Position numbers and translations under genes: made by a program
Notes under the pieces: generated by a model
What the model was told of the DNA's origin: nothing
The model's input: the letters and a program-made list of their open reading frames with translations, nothing else
Databases searched by the model: none
Shown: in pieces, positions 36,522-48,839 of the stretch
How positions within the stretch are numbered: position 1 is the stretch's first letter
Layout of the letters: each line of letters starts with the position of its first letter
Source of the DNA: Atopsyche davidsoni
Taxonomy: Eukaryota; Arthropoda; Insecta; Trichoptera; Hydrobiosidae
Assembly (NCBI GenBank): GCA_022113835.1
Contig: JAILWY010000026.1
Span: 7,715,001-7,779,000, forward strand
DNA length: 64,000 bases
Direction of reading: 5' to 3'

Positions 36522-37856
36522 AGACAGAGTTTATGTAACCCATCAAACTTCACTGGCTATGAAAGTTGAAATTGAAAACCATTTATTTGGATTACTATGG
36601 AGATTGTGAAGTTTATGTCATATTGAATGTATAAAATATATTAATACAAAATTATTCAATATTATTACGTAAAATATAATCAGCAAACATGTAGTGTGAG
36701 AGGCTGCAAACTTATTTCAAATTCAATTTGCGGACTTATTATTATTATATTTTAAACACAAAAAAATACTGGCTATTGATGCAATCTAGATACTATTTTT
36801 CACCTTCCTCATTTGAAGCATTAGTGATTAAATAAAATTATAATAATAATATATTTTTATTTCAGTTGTCTACGACAATATTTACAATGATATTTTTTTA
36901 ATATAAAATCATTTTATTGGTAATCAAAAACTTTTACTACTTCAATCGCCTACACAATTTAGTAATCTCAAACGAAAAAATTGAAGAACTATTTGTAAAT
37001 ATGTTTGCGAAAGTCCTCAAAGGTATATTTTGACTATATGTAAAAATGCTACGATACTAAACAGACATTTAGTTTTATATTTAATTAATTGCTTAATTTT
37101 TATTAACTTTTGTATTTACGTTTAATGAAGAAATCGGATTTCATCCGGTAGTTAAAGTAAATTAATGTATACAACATTATGACCAAGAAACAATAACACC
37201 GCACTCTCATATAAATACATTAATTGAATCCGACTGACCTCCTTGAGGCTTGACTCACTCCGCGTCCACACAATTAGGTTAATGGCAATGCATTCACTAC
37301 TTATTCAGGTTGCATAGTACACAAAAAAAACCCTTCATGTATCCATATTAATAGCATCAAATAACCTAAAATTATACATTATTTACACATTTTATAGCTG
37401 TCACATTATCTCCATAAATAGTTTCAAGAAGTAAACAATCTACCATGTAATTTTTTTTTTTTTCTTTGTCTTTTTTGCTGGCTTAATTTCGCATTGTGAT
37501 TGATTGTGGCAGGTTTTTTTTCAAAGATAGATCGGTATTAGTTGTGGAATTCCAAGGACATGGTCAACATTCGTTCTAAGGAGTGCAACCGTTTCACGTA
37601 CGATATGTAGTGCGGAAGTCGTGATCGAGTCGCGGGTCTGCTCTGCTGCAGCGTCGAGGGGCGTTTCTGACCACGTCGAAACAAAAACACGCAGTTCTGT
37701 CATTACACTATATTATCAAACAAAGCATTATGCAACATATCGGAATTCGTTTGGGTACAAAGTAGTTTTTTTCTGACGTGCGTGCTCATTACAGAGTTGT
37801 ACACAATAGTTTAACTCTTTGTCTGACCACTTTCTTAATAATGCCACCTTGAACCG

Positions 37857-38151
37857 CGCGTCACAAATGAGAGAGTCTTGCACAGAATGCGCAAAGAAAG
37901 AGATGTTAAAAAATGCAAGGTCTCCTATTTTGGCCATATTTTTCGAAATAATAAATATAACATCCCACAGTTAATTGTTCAAGGTAAAAATGAAGAAAAA
38001 GGGCATTGGAAGGAGGAAACTTACGTGAATGCGGAATTTACGCCAGTGGTTGGAAGTCGGAAGTACAGTCGAATTAGTGAGACTAGCCCAGAATAGAAAT
38101 ATATTCGATGAAATGGTCACCAATCTCCCATGAAGAGAGGCACTGGAAGAA
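37857..38151 (+). pseudogene. Non-LTR retrotransposon reverse transcriptase, C-terminal remnant with frameshift
   Basis: The first frame gives VTNERVLHRMRKERDV, then KVSYFGHIFRNNKYNIPQLI and VQGK, the well-known tail of insect RTE/Jockey-like reverse transcriptases (a Tyr-Phe-Gly-His-Ile motif followed by the Ile-Gln-Gly-Lys type linker). Near 38030 the frame shifts and continues as LRQWLEVGSTVELVRLAQNR, ending EMVTNLP and a stop at about 38151. The element is truncated at its 5' side and broken, so it is inactive. Confidence 0.8.
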
Positions 38152-39324
38152 GAAGAGCCATGCTAAATTTTAGTTGAAATATATTCACTTTATTCGGCTA
38201 CATACCCAGCAACATAGCTTGCAACTGATTTTCAATTAGCCATTTGCGTCCCTTTATTTTTGGTGTTTTTTTATGGCTTAACCCAAGTAAATAATTAGCT
38301 AATTACCGTTCGGTTGTCAGTTGTATCGCAGCGTTCGGTTAGGTTAGGTGGTGGTCGGATGACAAAAGATAATATTAGTAGTTGACTAAACGGACTGGTG
38401 CCTTACCTACGAATATTGTTTAAAGTTTGAAAAAAAATCAGCATGAGCGATATATGACATATTGACCTTAACGAGACTGGCAGAAATATCTACTATACAT
38501 ATCGACTGCCTTGTTTACGCCTAATGCGAGGACATACGAGAAAAAAACAGTCGAAAAATTTCATTATACTCCGTGCGGAGGTAGAACCTGTACCCACTCA
38601 CATGCCGCGGCTATTGTGACTAGGCTGATAAAGTTTTTCCAGAACATTGAAGGAATTTCAAGCATGCCTTCAGGATTTTACGGGCCCTGTCCATCTTGAA
38701 TTCTCGGGATTATCCGCATTGTTCTGGGACATGTAAAATAACAACAACAAAACACAATTTCCATCATTCTAAATCCTATTATTGTTCATTTAGTCTTTTG
38801 GGGACAAGGTTTTAAGTCCACAAATATTACTCAAGACATGAACCTGCTGAGTGTGTACAATCGAAATTGTTCAATTGGTCAGATTTTATTACTTTAATGA
38901 AGACACAGCGATTTTAAAATGTTTTCAGAGTACATATTCTACATATGTAATGAAACAAGCGACATCGATTGAAACCTGTTACATAATTTTAAAAGCTCGA
39001 AGCCAAATTATTTTTTGTAAAACTGAGTATCATACAATACGATGTGAATACAGATCTAATAAATTGTGTCACCTTTGCCTTGTTTATTGCAACCCAACTG
39101 GGCTCTTTGAATTATCCCGCTAACTTTTACCTGTCTACAATGATACCTGTAACAATGACGGCATACCTATAGTTCAAGGACCATGTTATCATAGATTGTT
39201 AGTCTAAATCTTTTGTTTAACCTTATTAAGTGAAAATAAAACAGAAAAGTATAACGTAGTCTTGTCATGATTTTACATAATTTTTTTTATCGTAAAAGAT
39301 GTTTGTAAATTTACTTACTAAATA

Positions 39325-39385
39325 AATATTTTTGAATAAAATGGAATTCCACCAAGTACTACAAGTCAAAAATATTGAATTTCTT
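39325..39385 (+). repeat. Dispersed element end (shared with 42.3 kb)
   Basis: gaattccaccaagtact followed by gtcaaaaatattgaatttc appears here on the plus strand and at 42294-42355 on the minus strand. Two copies of tactaaataaatatt flank it (39317 and 39386), which may be a target duplication or a local repeat. Confidence 0.6.
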
Positions 39386-39798
39386 TACTAAATAAATATT
39401 TAAAAATCGGATGCGTTCTGTTGCGTTTCTTATTTTTATTGAAATTGTTGAAAACGTATTAAAATGCTTTGTTTTATTATCAGTAGTGTTCTCTCCAAGC
39501 GCATATGACTTTTCGATTCAAGTTTGAACCATAATATAAAATGGACACATAAAAAAGCTGTACTCAATTTTTAACCAGTATCATAAAAATAATCTTTAAA
39601 AACAGACAGCAAAATAATAATATAAAATATTGGTAAATATTTACTTATCTTAGTCTTAGATGAAAGGTGAAAAGTAAATCGGCACAATATAATAATATCA
39701 CAAAATATATAGGCAGGTTTACTACATTTATACCAAGATTTTTTATCTATAGAAAAATACGCTCATAAATAAATAATAGTATGTAGTTTAGTTTTACG

Positions 39799-39918
39799 AT
39801 GGCGGGGCAGGCTGTGTTTTATTACCCCAGATCTTCAGGCAAGAGATTACATCTCGCAGATATTCCAGCAATCGCTCAGGCTTTAAATGATGGATTTGAC
39901 TTACAAGTTAGAATTTAA
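39799..39918 (+). CDS. Orphan 39-codon small ORF
   Basis: MAGQAVFYYPRSSGKRLHLA begins a frame that ends in a stop at 39918. Its codon use and mixed composition stand out from the AT-rich surroundings, and the +4 base is G. No family, splice site or promoter is recognised. It may be part of an exon of a lost or unannotated gene. Confidence 0.2.
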   Translation: MAGQAVFYYPRSSGKRLHLADIPAIAQALNDGFDLQVRI

Positions 39919-41352
39919 ATTGCGTTCGCTCCATTTCCAAGATGTTTTCAATAATACAGAGACGTGTGCTCAAACAGCATGCTAGAAAACGCCATTGTTT
40001 TCGGTTTCAGCGAATATTTTCCATACATAAATGCATCCGCAATTCTTCATTGTTCTATTATAATCAGAGAACCACTGCCATGTCTATCGGCAGGGAGAAA
40101 GTCAATAGCAAGAAAGGCCAATAAACAGCCACGATGGGATCAATCTTTGACTTTTTATTCCATAACAAAGAAATTATTTTAATTAACACAGAAAACATTA
40201 GAATATTAAATATACCCAAGCCTCTGCCGTCGTTTGTTCGTTATTTTCTTGAGCATCATAAAAAGTTGAGTTATTTGCAGTTCTTTTGTGGTATAGAAGA
40301 ACATGCAAATAAATATTGATGTCAATCGATTTCTCGTTGCGGCTTCGGAGACCATTAGCAAGGGCTACGGTTATAAATTTTTTTTTTTTGTGAAGCGTTT
40401 GTGGCCAATTATGTAATAAGTTTTCTTGTAATTATGGCCATCAGAATGTAAAGTCAGAGCAATTTGCGATAGTAAATTGTGATCGCGTACTCTCACGAGA
40501 CGTATGTGGTGCCACGGCATTTTTTAGCTGGAAGTATTCACACAAAGGTATCATTTAGATGTAAAAATATCCAGAACATGCTGAAAACTCTTCTCAAGCT
40601 TTGAGTAATGATGATAATTTTTATAGAATAAAAGATCAATTATTATATTTGATCACAATACTTTAATCCATTAATTAATATATATTTTTATAGACATTGG
40701 CGTGTACCTAAATAAGTTGTCAATAAAGTCTGATGAAAGTTCAAGCATCGATGATTATGGAGTTAAAAAAATATTATGGAAACCAACAACCATTTATTAA
40801 TTTAAAAAAATTGAAAACTATTAATACAAAAATCAAAAGAAGAAATTTAATGTGAACCAGGCTGGTTTAATAAATATATTGTTTTGTTGATTGGCTGTAT
40901 ACATTTTTCTTAAATTGAAACTAATTCAATATCTTACCATTGTTTTTCCACTAAGAATGTGTCGTTAATGAATTCTGCATTACAATTAACCCGAATCTAC
41001 ACAATGGATTGATTGATATTTAGTTCTGTGATTAGTTCGTAAATGAGACCATTTGCACACTTCACTCTTGAGAACATCAATTAAAAGTCTCCAGACAAAG
41101 CGGGCATTAACAAATAACGTGAGAAGAAGCAAAAATATAAATCAGTAAATAACGAACTTATTGGATGTTTTTATTTCAGTGATATTGACACTTACTCAAC
41201 ACGCATGAATCGGAGCGTCCATTATAAAATTGTCCAAATGTAAAATGGGTTACGAGGCGTCAATGCGTGCGTGTCTTCATTCTCTCTGAACAGATTTAAA
41301 AAAAAACAAGAGAACCGACAAACAAAAGAAAGAAAAAAGATGGACGTAGACG

Positions 41353-41751
41353 TTAAGATGTCAGTGATAAGCCGTGATGGAAGAGAGACGCTTGAAAAGT
41401 GTTTTTGTTTATGTAAATAAGTTGGCGAAAATGTGTAGCAGACAATGCTGAGCTACTGCGGCCAAAGCGGCTAGAATAATAAACAGGTATTATATAGAAA
41501 TACTCGCGCAGAAGTGGGAAGAGTTCTTTATTTCCCCGGTTGATGAGATAGTCAGTGGGAATCCACGCAAGTGATTTGCGCCCAGCTCGATACCAAATAC
41601 GGGACGCTTCATTAATAAAGTGCATCTCCTCGATGCTGCGAGAGCCGCCATGAATGCAACACCTGCCGGCCAGCCACGTGGGACGCCGTGGGCTCCGTCC
41701 TGTTGTGTTCCAGGTAACAATTATCTTGGCAGGAGGCGCCGAATGCCACAA
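41353..41751 (-). CDS. Orphan 132-codon ORF
   Basis: The longest open frame in the intergenic part of the window. It spans a G+C-rich stretch (41500-41750), but a second frame on the same strand and one on the opposite strand are also open there, which argues that composition rather than selection keeps it open. No domain recognised. Confidence 0.15.
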   Translation of the reverse strand: MWHSAPPAKIIVTWNTTGRSPRRPTWLAGRCCIHGGSRSIEEMHFINEASRIWYRAGRKSLAWIPTDYLINRGNKELFPLLREYFYIIPVYYSSRFGRSSSALSATHFRQLIYINKNTFQASLFHHGLSLTS

Positions 41752-42293
41752 AAGGTATTGTTACGAAACCGCAAAGGTTGGAATACAACATGTGCAAGAC
41801 TTAGAGCATTGTTTTAACTTTTATACGTTTCACGAAGAAAAAATATATTTTAGATTATATAATAGTTAAATAGGCAAAAATGTACGTTCATAATAATAAA
41901 ACATTCATCTAATTTTAATTTTAATATTCGTGTTTGCAATATTGTCACTGCGGTACTAGAAGTTAATCAAACAAAAAAATATATATATTTCGTTATTATA
42001 GACCTTCGTTTTTTCTTTGAAAAAAATATAAAGATTGTAGAAAAATCATATTTATTTTCTGTTTTCGCAATAGTTTGCATGTAAATTTTATTTTCCAATC
42101 TATCCAAGAACTGCGAATGAAACAGAAGCCTTAAACTCATATAAATCGCTTAGCAGTAAACTTAACATTAACTAAATTGTAGATTGGCGCCACTATATTG
42201 TAGATTTATAACTCGTGACACTTTTATTTATCTCGTAGTGCAATTTCATTCACGGAGAGATTATAACACAACTTTTATTAATTTAAAATATGA

Positions 42294-42450
42294 AATTCAA
42301 TATTTTTGACAGAGAGTACTTGGTGGAATTCTATTTTAATATTTTTGAGTAAATACTTGAGTGATTTTCCACATGTTCGTTTTTATTTGTGACCGGTTTC
42401 GCCAACCTTTCACGTTGGCATTATCAAACTCTGTTTGATAATACTCAAAA
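42294..42450 (-). repeat. Retroelement end with hammerhead-ribozyme-like hairpin
   Basis: Minus strand, in order: a hairpin attatcaaac/gtttgataat; a CUGANGA-like core reading TTGATAA (42427-42421); the stem gccaac/gttggc; GAAA (42400-42397); then ACCGGTC, which can form the minimal stem III with cleavage after 42391. Downstream is the gaattccaccaagtact end also seen at 39325. Penelope-like elements are known to carry such minimal type I hammerheads. Two core bases differ from consensus, so it is probably inactive. Confidence 0.5.
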
Positions 42451-43354
42451 ATATTAATTTAAAATATGCTCACACTGTTGTGATTATCTGTGATAATGTT
42501 CATCTTTTGATACGCAAAGCTCTCGTTTGTAAATTTCTAAATAAAATAATTGACTGTTGAGAAAATTGAGGAAATGAATATCTTTAAGCAATTCAGTTTC
42601 TGCGTAGGTCATAATAAAACGGAAGTTTGTTTACTCCTTCGGATGATTGTTAGAATCGTCAATTCTGATGAAACGTCGAGATGAATGGCGTGGCGAAACC
42701 GCGGATGAGGTATCAGACTCCTAAAACGTCTTCAAGGTGAATTATGAAATGCACAATATTGCATTGTAGATAGATTATTGTTATTTGCAATGCGAAAATG
42801 TTGCAACCGCAAGATTTACGATCAGTTTAAATAGGCGGATAATTTTTCACGAAGATGCAGCTGTAAAGTATAAACGGTTCCGGTCGATGATTATCAGTTG
42901 AACACATTTTTAGCATCTGATTAAATTTAAAGTTTTTGCACTGTTACAAACCCTTTTAAAATATGAAAATACCTGTCAAAAATGAATCCCCCCAAATAAC
43001 GTTAAAGACAACGGCTTTATTGCACCTGATTCATTGTGATTTTCAGCGACATTCTTCATTATTCTTAACATTCGATTTCGCTATTTTATTTCTTTAATTT
43101 CTTGAATATAAATCTAGTACTATTAACTTTCTAGTGGTGATTCGACAAGTTACTCCTCGAAATATCAACCGTCAAAAGTATATATTCTTACCGGAAGCAT
43201 AAAAGCCACAAATTAAAAATTCTTATACATGAAAAATCTCGCAAATGATTAACGCATTATTATTTTTTATGACCTGGCTCAGATTGATTTTGGGCAGAAG
43301 ATGATTATTTAATGTTATTTGTTCCAAAAATCACAGCTAAAGACGCAGGGCCGG

Positions 43355-43560
43355 TGCATTAAGCTTGTAATGCTTGCTTGTGCCATGTAAGCTTGGGGAT
43401 GTGGGTTCAAATCCCACACAAATCACGATGATATTTTTCTAAGAATTTCTTTAATCAATTTTCAATATTTGAAAAAATGTCCTTAATCATTATCAATCAA
43501 TAAAACCTGTATAGGCAAAATCGTACTTCATGTGAGACGGTCTACACAAAAAATCAATAA
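43355..43560 (+). repeat. Foldback family, right arm and tail only (copy C)
   Basis: The 3' half of the tRNA-like segment (gtgggttcaaatcccacac) is followed by cgatgatatttttctaag, the Phe/Leu-free AT spacer, aatcattatcaatcaataaa, and the cctgtataggcaaaatcgta tail. The left arm and core are absent; the A-box half is rearranged. Confidence 0.7.
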
Positions 43561-43844
43561 TGGATAAATATAACTGAGTGAAAGAAAATTAACGGCTATT
43601 TTAAAAAATCCAATAATATGTCCAATTTTCATTACTTTTCATTAATTTCATTACAATTATCAATGATTGTTATTAAATATTTTAGATAATACGGTATTCA
43701 TTCTTCTGAAACTGGACAATTTAATATTATAAGTGTTAATTTGAAGAAAGTCCAAAATTTTGGTACCGACGTGATAACGTTTAAATGTGTAAAAGTCATA
43801 CCAAAGTTTGAAAACGGGTCAAAATAACCAGCGGTAGATAATGA

Positions 43845-44155
43845 CTAAGTACATTTATTCAAATATTGAAAAATGATTAAAGAAACTCTCAGAAAAATAT
43901 CATCGTGATTTGTGTGGGATTCGAACCCACATCCCCAAGCTTACATGGCCGGTGTATTACCAATTATACCAACGAATCATTAGGTACTTGGCAAGAATTT
44001 TTAACAATCGTATCCTATAAGTGAAACAACGTACTTATTATGCCAATTAAATATTTGAAAAAATGTACTTAATCATTATCAATCAATAAAAAAACCTGTA
44101 TAGGCAAAATCGTACTTCCTGTGAGACAGTCTTCACAAAAATCAATAATATAACC
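43845..44155. repeat. Foldback element copy B, core inverted relative to copy A
   Basis: The left arm (43845-43978) is intact and contains the best cloverleaf. The core runs accaacgaatcattaggtac to cgtacttattatgccaatt, the reverse complement of the core in copy A, while the cctgtataggcaaaatcgta tail is on the right in both. The right arm is mostly deleted. Confidence 0.75.
43906..43978 (-). repeat. tRNA-Thr(UGU)-like cloverleaf in foldback copy B
   Basis: The 73 nt fold into a full cloverleaf: acceptor GATTCGT/ACAAATC (6 of 7), discriminator A, D stem GTAT/ATAC, anticodon stem CCGGC/GCTTG (4 of 5 with one wobble), loop CATGTAA (anticodon TGT), 5-base variable region, T stem GTGGG/CCCAC with loop TTCGAAT. 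A33 in place of T33 speaks against a working tRNA. It is the head of a SINE-like element, though a tRNA search tool may well report it. Confidence 0.6.
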
Positions 44156-44204
44156 TCCGGTAGGTTTAGTTTTAAATTTTTATTAGAGTCGAAACATGCG
44201 GCTA

Positions 44205-44234
44205 ATTTATAATTGAACGTATTCAATTATAAAT
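44205..44234. repeat. Perfect 13-bp hairpin with 4-base loop
   Basis: atttataattgaa (44205-44217), loop cgta, and ttcaattataaat (44222-44234) are exact complements, just right of foldback copy B. Confidence 0.8.
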
Positions 44235-47126
44235 CACTAAGTAGCCATTCACTGTATGCAGTAACTGTTGCATATTAGTATTGGACAATAATATATGTAC
44301 AGTAATACTCTCATAGGCAGGTCCTGTGAGTCAAATTTCTATATTCCTTCTTATTATCAGTTGTAACGCCTTGTGGTTTAAAAAGTTGCTTGCCGATTTT
44401 TGATTTGCTTACCTTTTAATCTTTTACTTGGGAACCCCAGCTTGTCGAGACATTTGGTGATTAATAGATTTCTCATTAAATTACCTGCGACTGGATGTTT
44501 TGAAAGTATTAATGAAAAAGATACTATTATGCACTTTATGGTGAAAAGCACTTCTTCATTTGATTATGAATTCCAATACAGAAATAGCAGCTTAGCTACC
44601 TTTAGAAAAAGATAAAAATCTTTAATGTGGGGTGCAAGGCTTTTGAATGTTTTGTTTAGCTGTTATTTTTTGAGTAAGGCTTTGTAATTATAACCAATTC
44701 TTAATAAATTTATAACCAAATGAATTCCTGAAGTGTAAATCCAAGTAACGTTTTAATTGAACCCTTACTATTCCAACCGTTTATTACGTTTTTTCTAACT
44801 TGCAAGCAATACAAGAACAACATATTAATTTCCATTTGTATCTCGAACCCATTGAATGGAAATAATTTTCGTGTGCAATCCAAATACGAAAATTATTATT
44901 TATGTTTAATGTCGTCAGCCTTTTTATTTGGTTAAGATTTATTCCTAATATGATTAGGCACATTAGTTCATACATATATTTTTTTATATATAGATATTTT
45001 TCTGAAAGTTTCTTTAAATCATCTTCTATGTAATAATATAATAAACCCGTAATGGCTAATAAATACGCAACTGATTGACGTTTAATCAAAAAATCGACAT
45101 TGTTAAGATTTCTTAAAAAAATTATAATTGCTTATTTAGCATTCAGAATTCTGTTGAAGATAACAAAATAAGGTCATTTTATTGTTTTTCATTTCATTAA
45201 TTTGTTGAAATTGTAATTGATATAAAATTAATCTTAGTGAACATGCCGCTTGTCACAAATGATTGTTTCCACAATGTTTCCGTACAACAATAAAAAGAAT
45301 CTTTACTAAATATTGGTTTTGATTTTTTTTAATTGATATTTACAAATGACTCTTAGTATCTTTGCTTGTTTTTTCTGAATATCTTGTATTTATAATTTTT
45401 TTTCTGTGAACTTTTCTTAGATTTTCTGCAAATTGTTTCCGAAATAAGCATGCTGCAATTGTTTAAAAATCATGCCTAATTAACTAATAAGTCAGTATAG
45501 ATTTTAGATGGACATCTTTGATCAGCGAGAAGAATCTTACAAACACTGTTGGCTGATCTTGTAAAGCTTGTAAAAAATGTATTATTAAAAGCTAGAAATA
45601 AAACAAGTATTATCAATAAAGGTTGTGTATTTATCGATAGTGCAAAACAAAAGTTGTTTCATTCGGTCGAGTATGTACAGATTATATGATTTATTGAAAA
45701 GCAATAATAGCTTCAACATAACACCACTGAGAGGAGTATTACATAATGTAAGATCGAACCAAACACTCGAAAACAAGGATCTTGAATGGTGGGAAGTACA
45801 TCAACGGGGACAGGACGCTCGGGGACTGGCCTGGTGACCTTGCTCGAGCAACCTCGGCATGTGAGTGCCACATCTATCCGATGGAAGAACTTTGACTAAA
45901 TATGCTTCAACGTGTTATACACTTTATTGCTACTTGAAGATTTAAACTCATACTAAGTCAGGCAATTTGTTATCTTAAGCCGATTACAATTTTCAACATT
46001 TACGCATTTATAAAAAAGGTTTAAGGGAACTTATACAACATCTTAAATAAACTGTCTGAATTAAGATAGATCCCTGTAAAGTTTGCAGACTTTTGAATTA
46101 AATTGTACAACAAAACACCTGATTAGCAAACAACAAACAGTGTTGACACAAAAATTTATAAAAAAATGTTAAATTGTTTATACTGATTATTCGTGTAAGG
46201 TTGTAGATATATTTTCACATGTTAGTTTAGTTTAGATAGTTTACGACTTGCCCATTAGCCAGGCGTTGAGTTGCTCAACAGCGGAGGTGAGGGCTAGTTC
46301 CGGTAACCTAACAGCGAGTGTAAGGCGATCATGAAGAATGTTTCAAAACTTATCTGCAACTGAACATGAATCACTCAGTATAACTAAATGGTAGGAGCAA
46401 GATTAAGACTACTTCAAATTGTTATAAGAGCCATCCTAATAGAATGAGAGACTAAATTCATTAATTTTCATAAATAACAAGCAGAGGCACTTCATCCGAA
46501 TGAGTACAATATTCCTTTCTCACTAGTGCTTTTCACTCATCACTTTACATAATTTAGAATTTCACTTCAATCTGTAATTGTTATTTCAGGATGTTACGTG
46601 TACACTGGCCATAAAAATATTATAAAAGTAGTCAAAGCATTTTCAGTATCTGCATCATTTTTCCTGAATGATTGCATCACAGGATCAAAAGAGATCGTTG
46701 AACATTTTCCTACCTTGAAATGAAAAAAAAGTCAAACGGAATCAATAAAGAAACAAATACCATTTAACTTAGTTACAGTTTATCGTGCTTAAAATAATTG
46801 AAAATTGCTTTGATGTTGAATATTTAATAAGTCGGTAGTGTCCAGTTTTGATCCCCAAATATGCAATCAATCATAAATGTTAATGAAGAAACCTCCAGTT
46901 GTTTGTCCCGTCCTCTGCATGTCAAATGACAATGCGTCTTCCTTTGCCAACATTATTATTTTCACAACACATGATATGCACCAATCACTGCAATGTGCTG
47001 TACAGATTGCTTTATGTTTACATAAGTAATAAAACATTGAATAAAAGCACATATTTGTTTACCTATATTGTTTAACCTGCATGTATTTACAATGGCTTTG
47101 AAATTCAATGGAAACAGCGAGCTTTA

Positions 47127-47209
47127 GCCACGAGCTATGAATCATGAACCACGAGTCATAAGTCACAAGTCATGAGTCATAAGCCTTGAGTCATGAGCCG
47201 GGAGCCATG
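47127..47209. repeat. Short degenerate satellite, 7-base unit
   Basis: Repeated words atgagtc, acgagtcat, aagtcac, and gagccatg give about eleven imperfect units. The words cacgagtcat and agtcac recur in the array at 23.5-24.1 kb. Confidence 0.7.
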
Positions 47210-48839
47210 TTCACAACAGGACTACAGTACTTTATTCAACCACACGAAATGAAAATTTAACTGTAATGCTGAAAACATGAGAACTGTTTTTGGGAAGAAT
47301 TTGTTAATTATTGTAAAAAAAAAGCATTGTTCAAATACAGCAGAATAATTTCAATTATTGAATTTTAAATTAATATGTTATAGTCGAAATAGTGTCAGTT
47401 AAGTGCAGCGATTATAATTTTGAATGAATAATAATCTATATTAGAAGGTAATGAACATTTTATCTTCCAAAACAGCAATCAGTTTTGAGCTTTTGTAACC
47501 AGTTTTCCATCACGCGAAATAATTGTATCACATTGTAATTCTTAATGTAAAAATATTCTAGCACAAAGTACACTAAATTTTAAATGTTATAATTATTACT
47601 ATTATTATTATTCATTCAACATATGTCAATATAAACAAAAGCTTCTTACATCTCATTTACAATGATCCTATATATCATGAGATCTAAATCAATATCTCTT
47701 AATATCATTTGAATGTTGAATTAATACTGTCTAATGAAAATAAAAATATCCTTTAATTATTGGTTATTTCTCTTCAATATTCCCTTAAAGTTATGAACGC
47801 GTCCAATGATCCCGGTCAGGGAGCGACAGGTTGAAGACTGAGGACTCTGAGGACCCGCCTCACATCCACATTGCCGGAGTCCTTAGGGGATAGTCAAGTC
47901 GGGTGCAGCCAAGCACGACAGCCTTACTAATGTACAAACAGTAATCTTACTTCGTATTATAAGTGCAAAGTCATTTGTAATTTTGAGTTTTCAACTATCA
48001 CCATCCATATAAATGAGTCGGATATATATCTACAATTATTTGTTCTTTCAACTACGAGTATCTAGATACACAATTCAAACGATAGGGGGGTTTCCGAAAC
48101 TGAACTGCACGTCTCTGAAATTAGAACTCTGCAGCATCTGCGTCATACATTGACAATATCTTGTTCGAATAAAAACAGTAAATCTACAGTATGAGCACAC
48201 GATACGTGGATATCCATTTTGAATAAAAATAATATAACAAACATGGCATTTTCTATTGCACCTAGTCTGATCTCGGAGCAGACGCCATACAAACTTAAAA
48301 AACCAATTATTACAAATAAAAAAAAAAGACATCTTGATATCTTACATTTATTGCTGTGATAAAAATAATGATAAAAAAATATTTGACACAGTAAAACGCT
48401 GTTTACTCGATAGTCAATATAAAATTAACAAATATCTTTTCCCTTATGCGACTACACCGAGGCTCTTGTACGCATGAAAGGTTGAAATAATTATCATTTA
48501 AATAAAAACATGAAACATCACACTCGTAAGTTCTATGAACCATAAAATGCAACTTCATCACAAGAGGGAGACTGATGGGAAGGTGTTGTGACCGACGTTG
48601 ACTGAGAACCCTAATTCATCAATAACGGATATCAGAAGATCCATTCATCATCAGAACAAATTGATAATTATTATCAATCATTGTAAAAAGTCACAACTAA
48701 TATGAAGTAGTCACTGAGATATAAAGGCACCCCCTGCCCTCAAAATGCGGTAACCACCAACAAATTTAATGCACTATTTGTTTATCGTCTTATATTAAGC
48801 TAGAGTAAAATATTTATATCTTTTAAGTTATTTATATCT

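Noticed and set aside
42661..42705. CTGATGA followed by GAAA as a hammerhead
   Set aside because: The sequence between the two boxes cannot form stem II.
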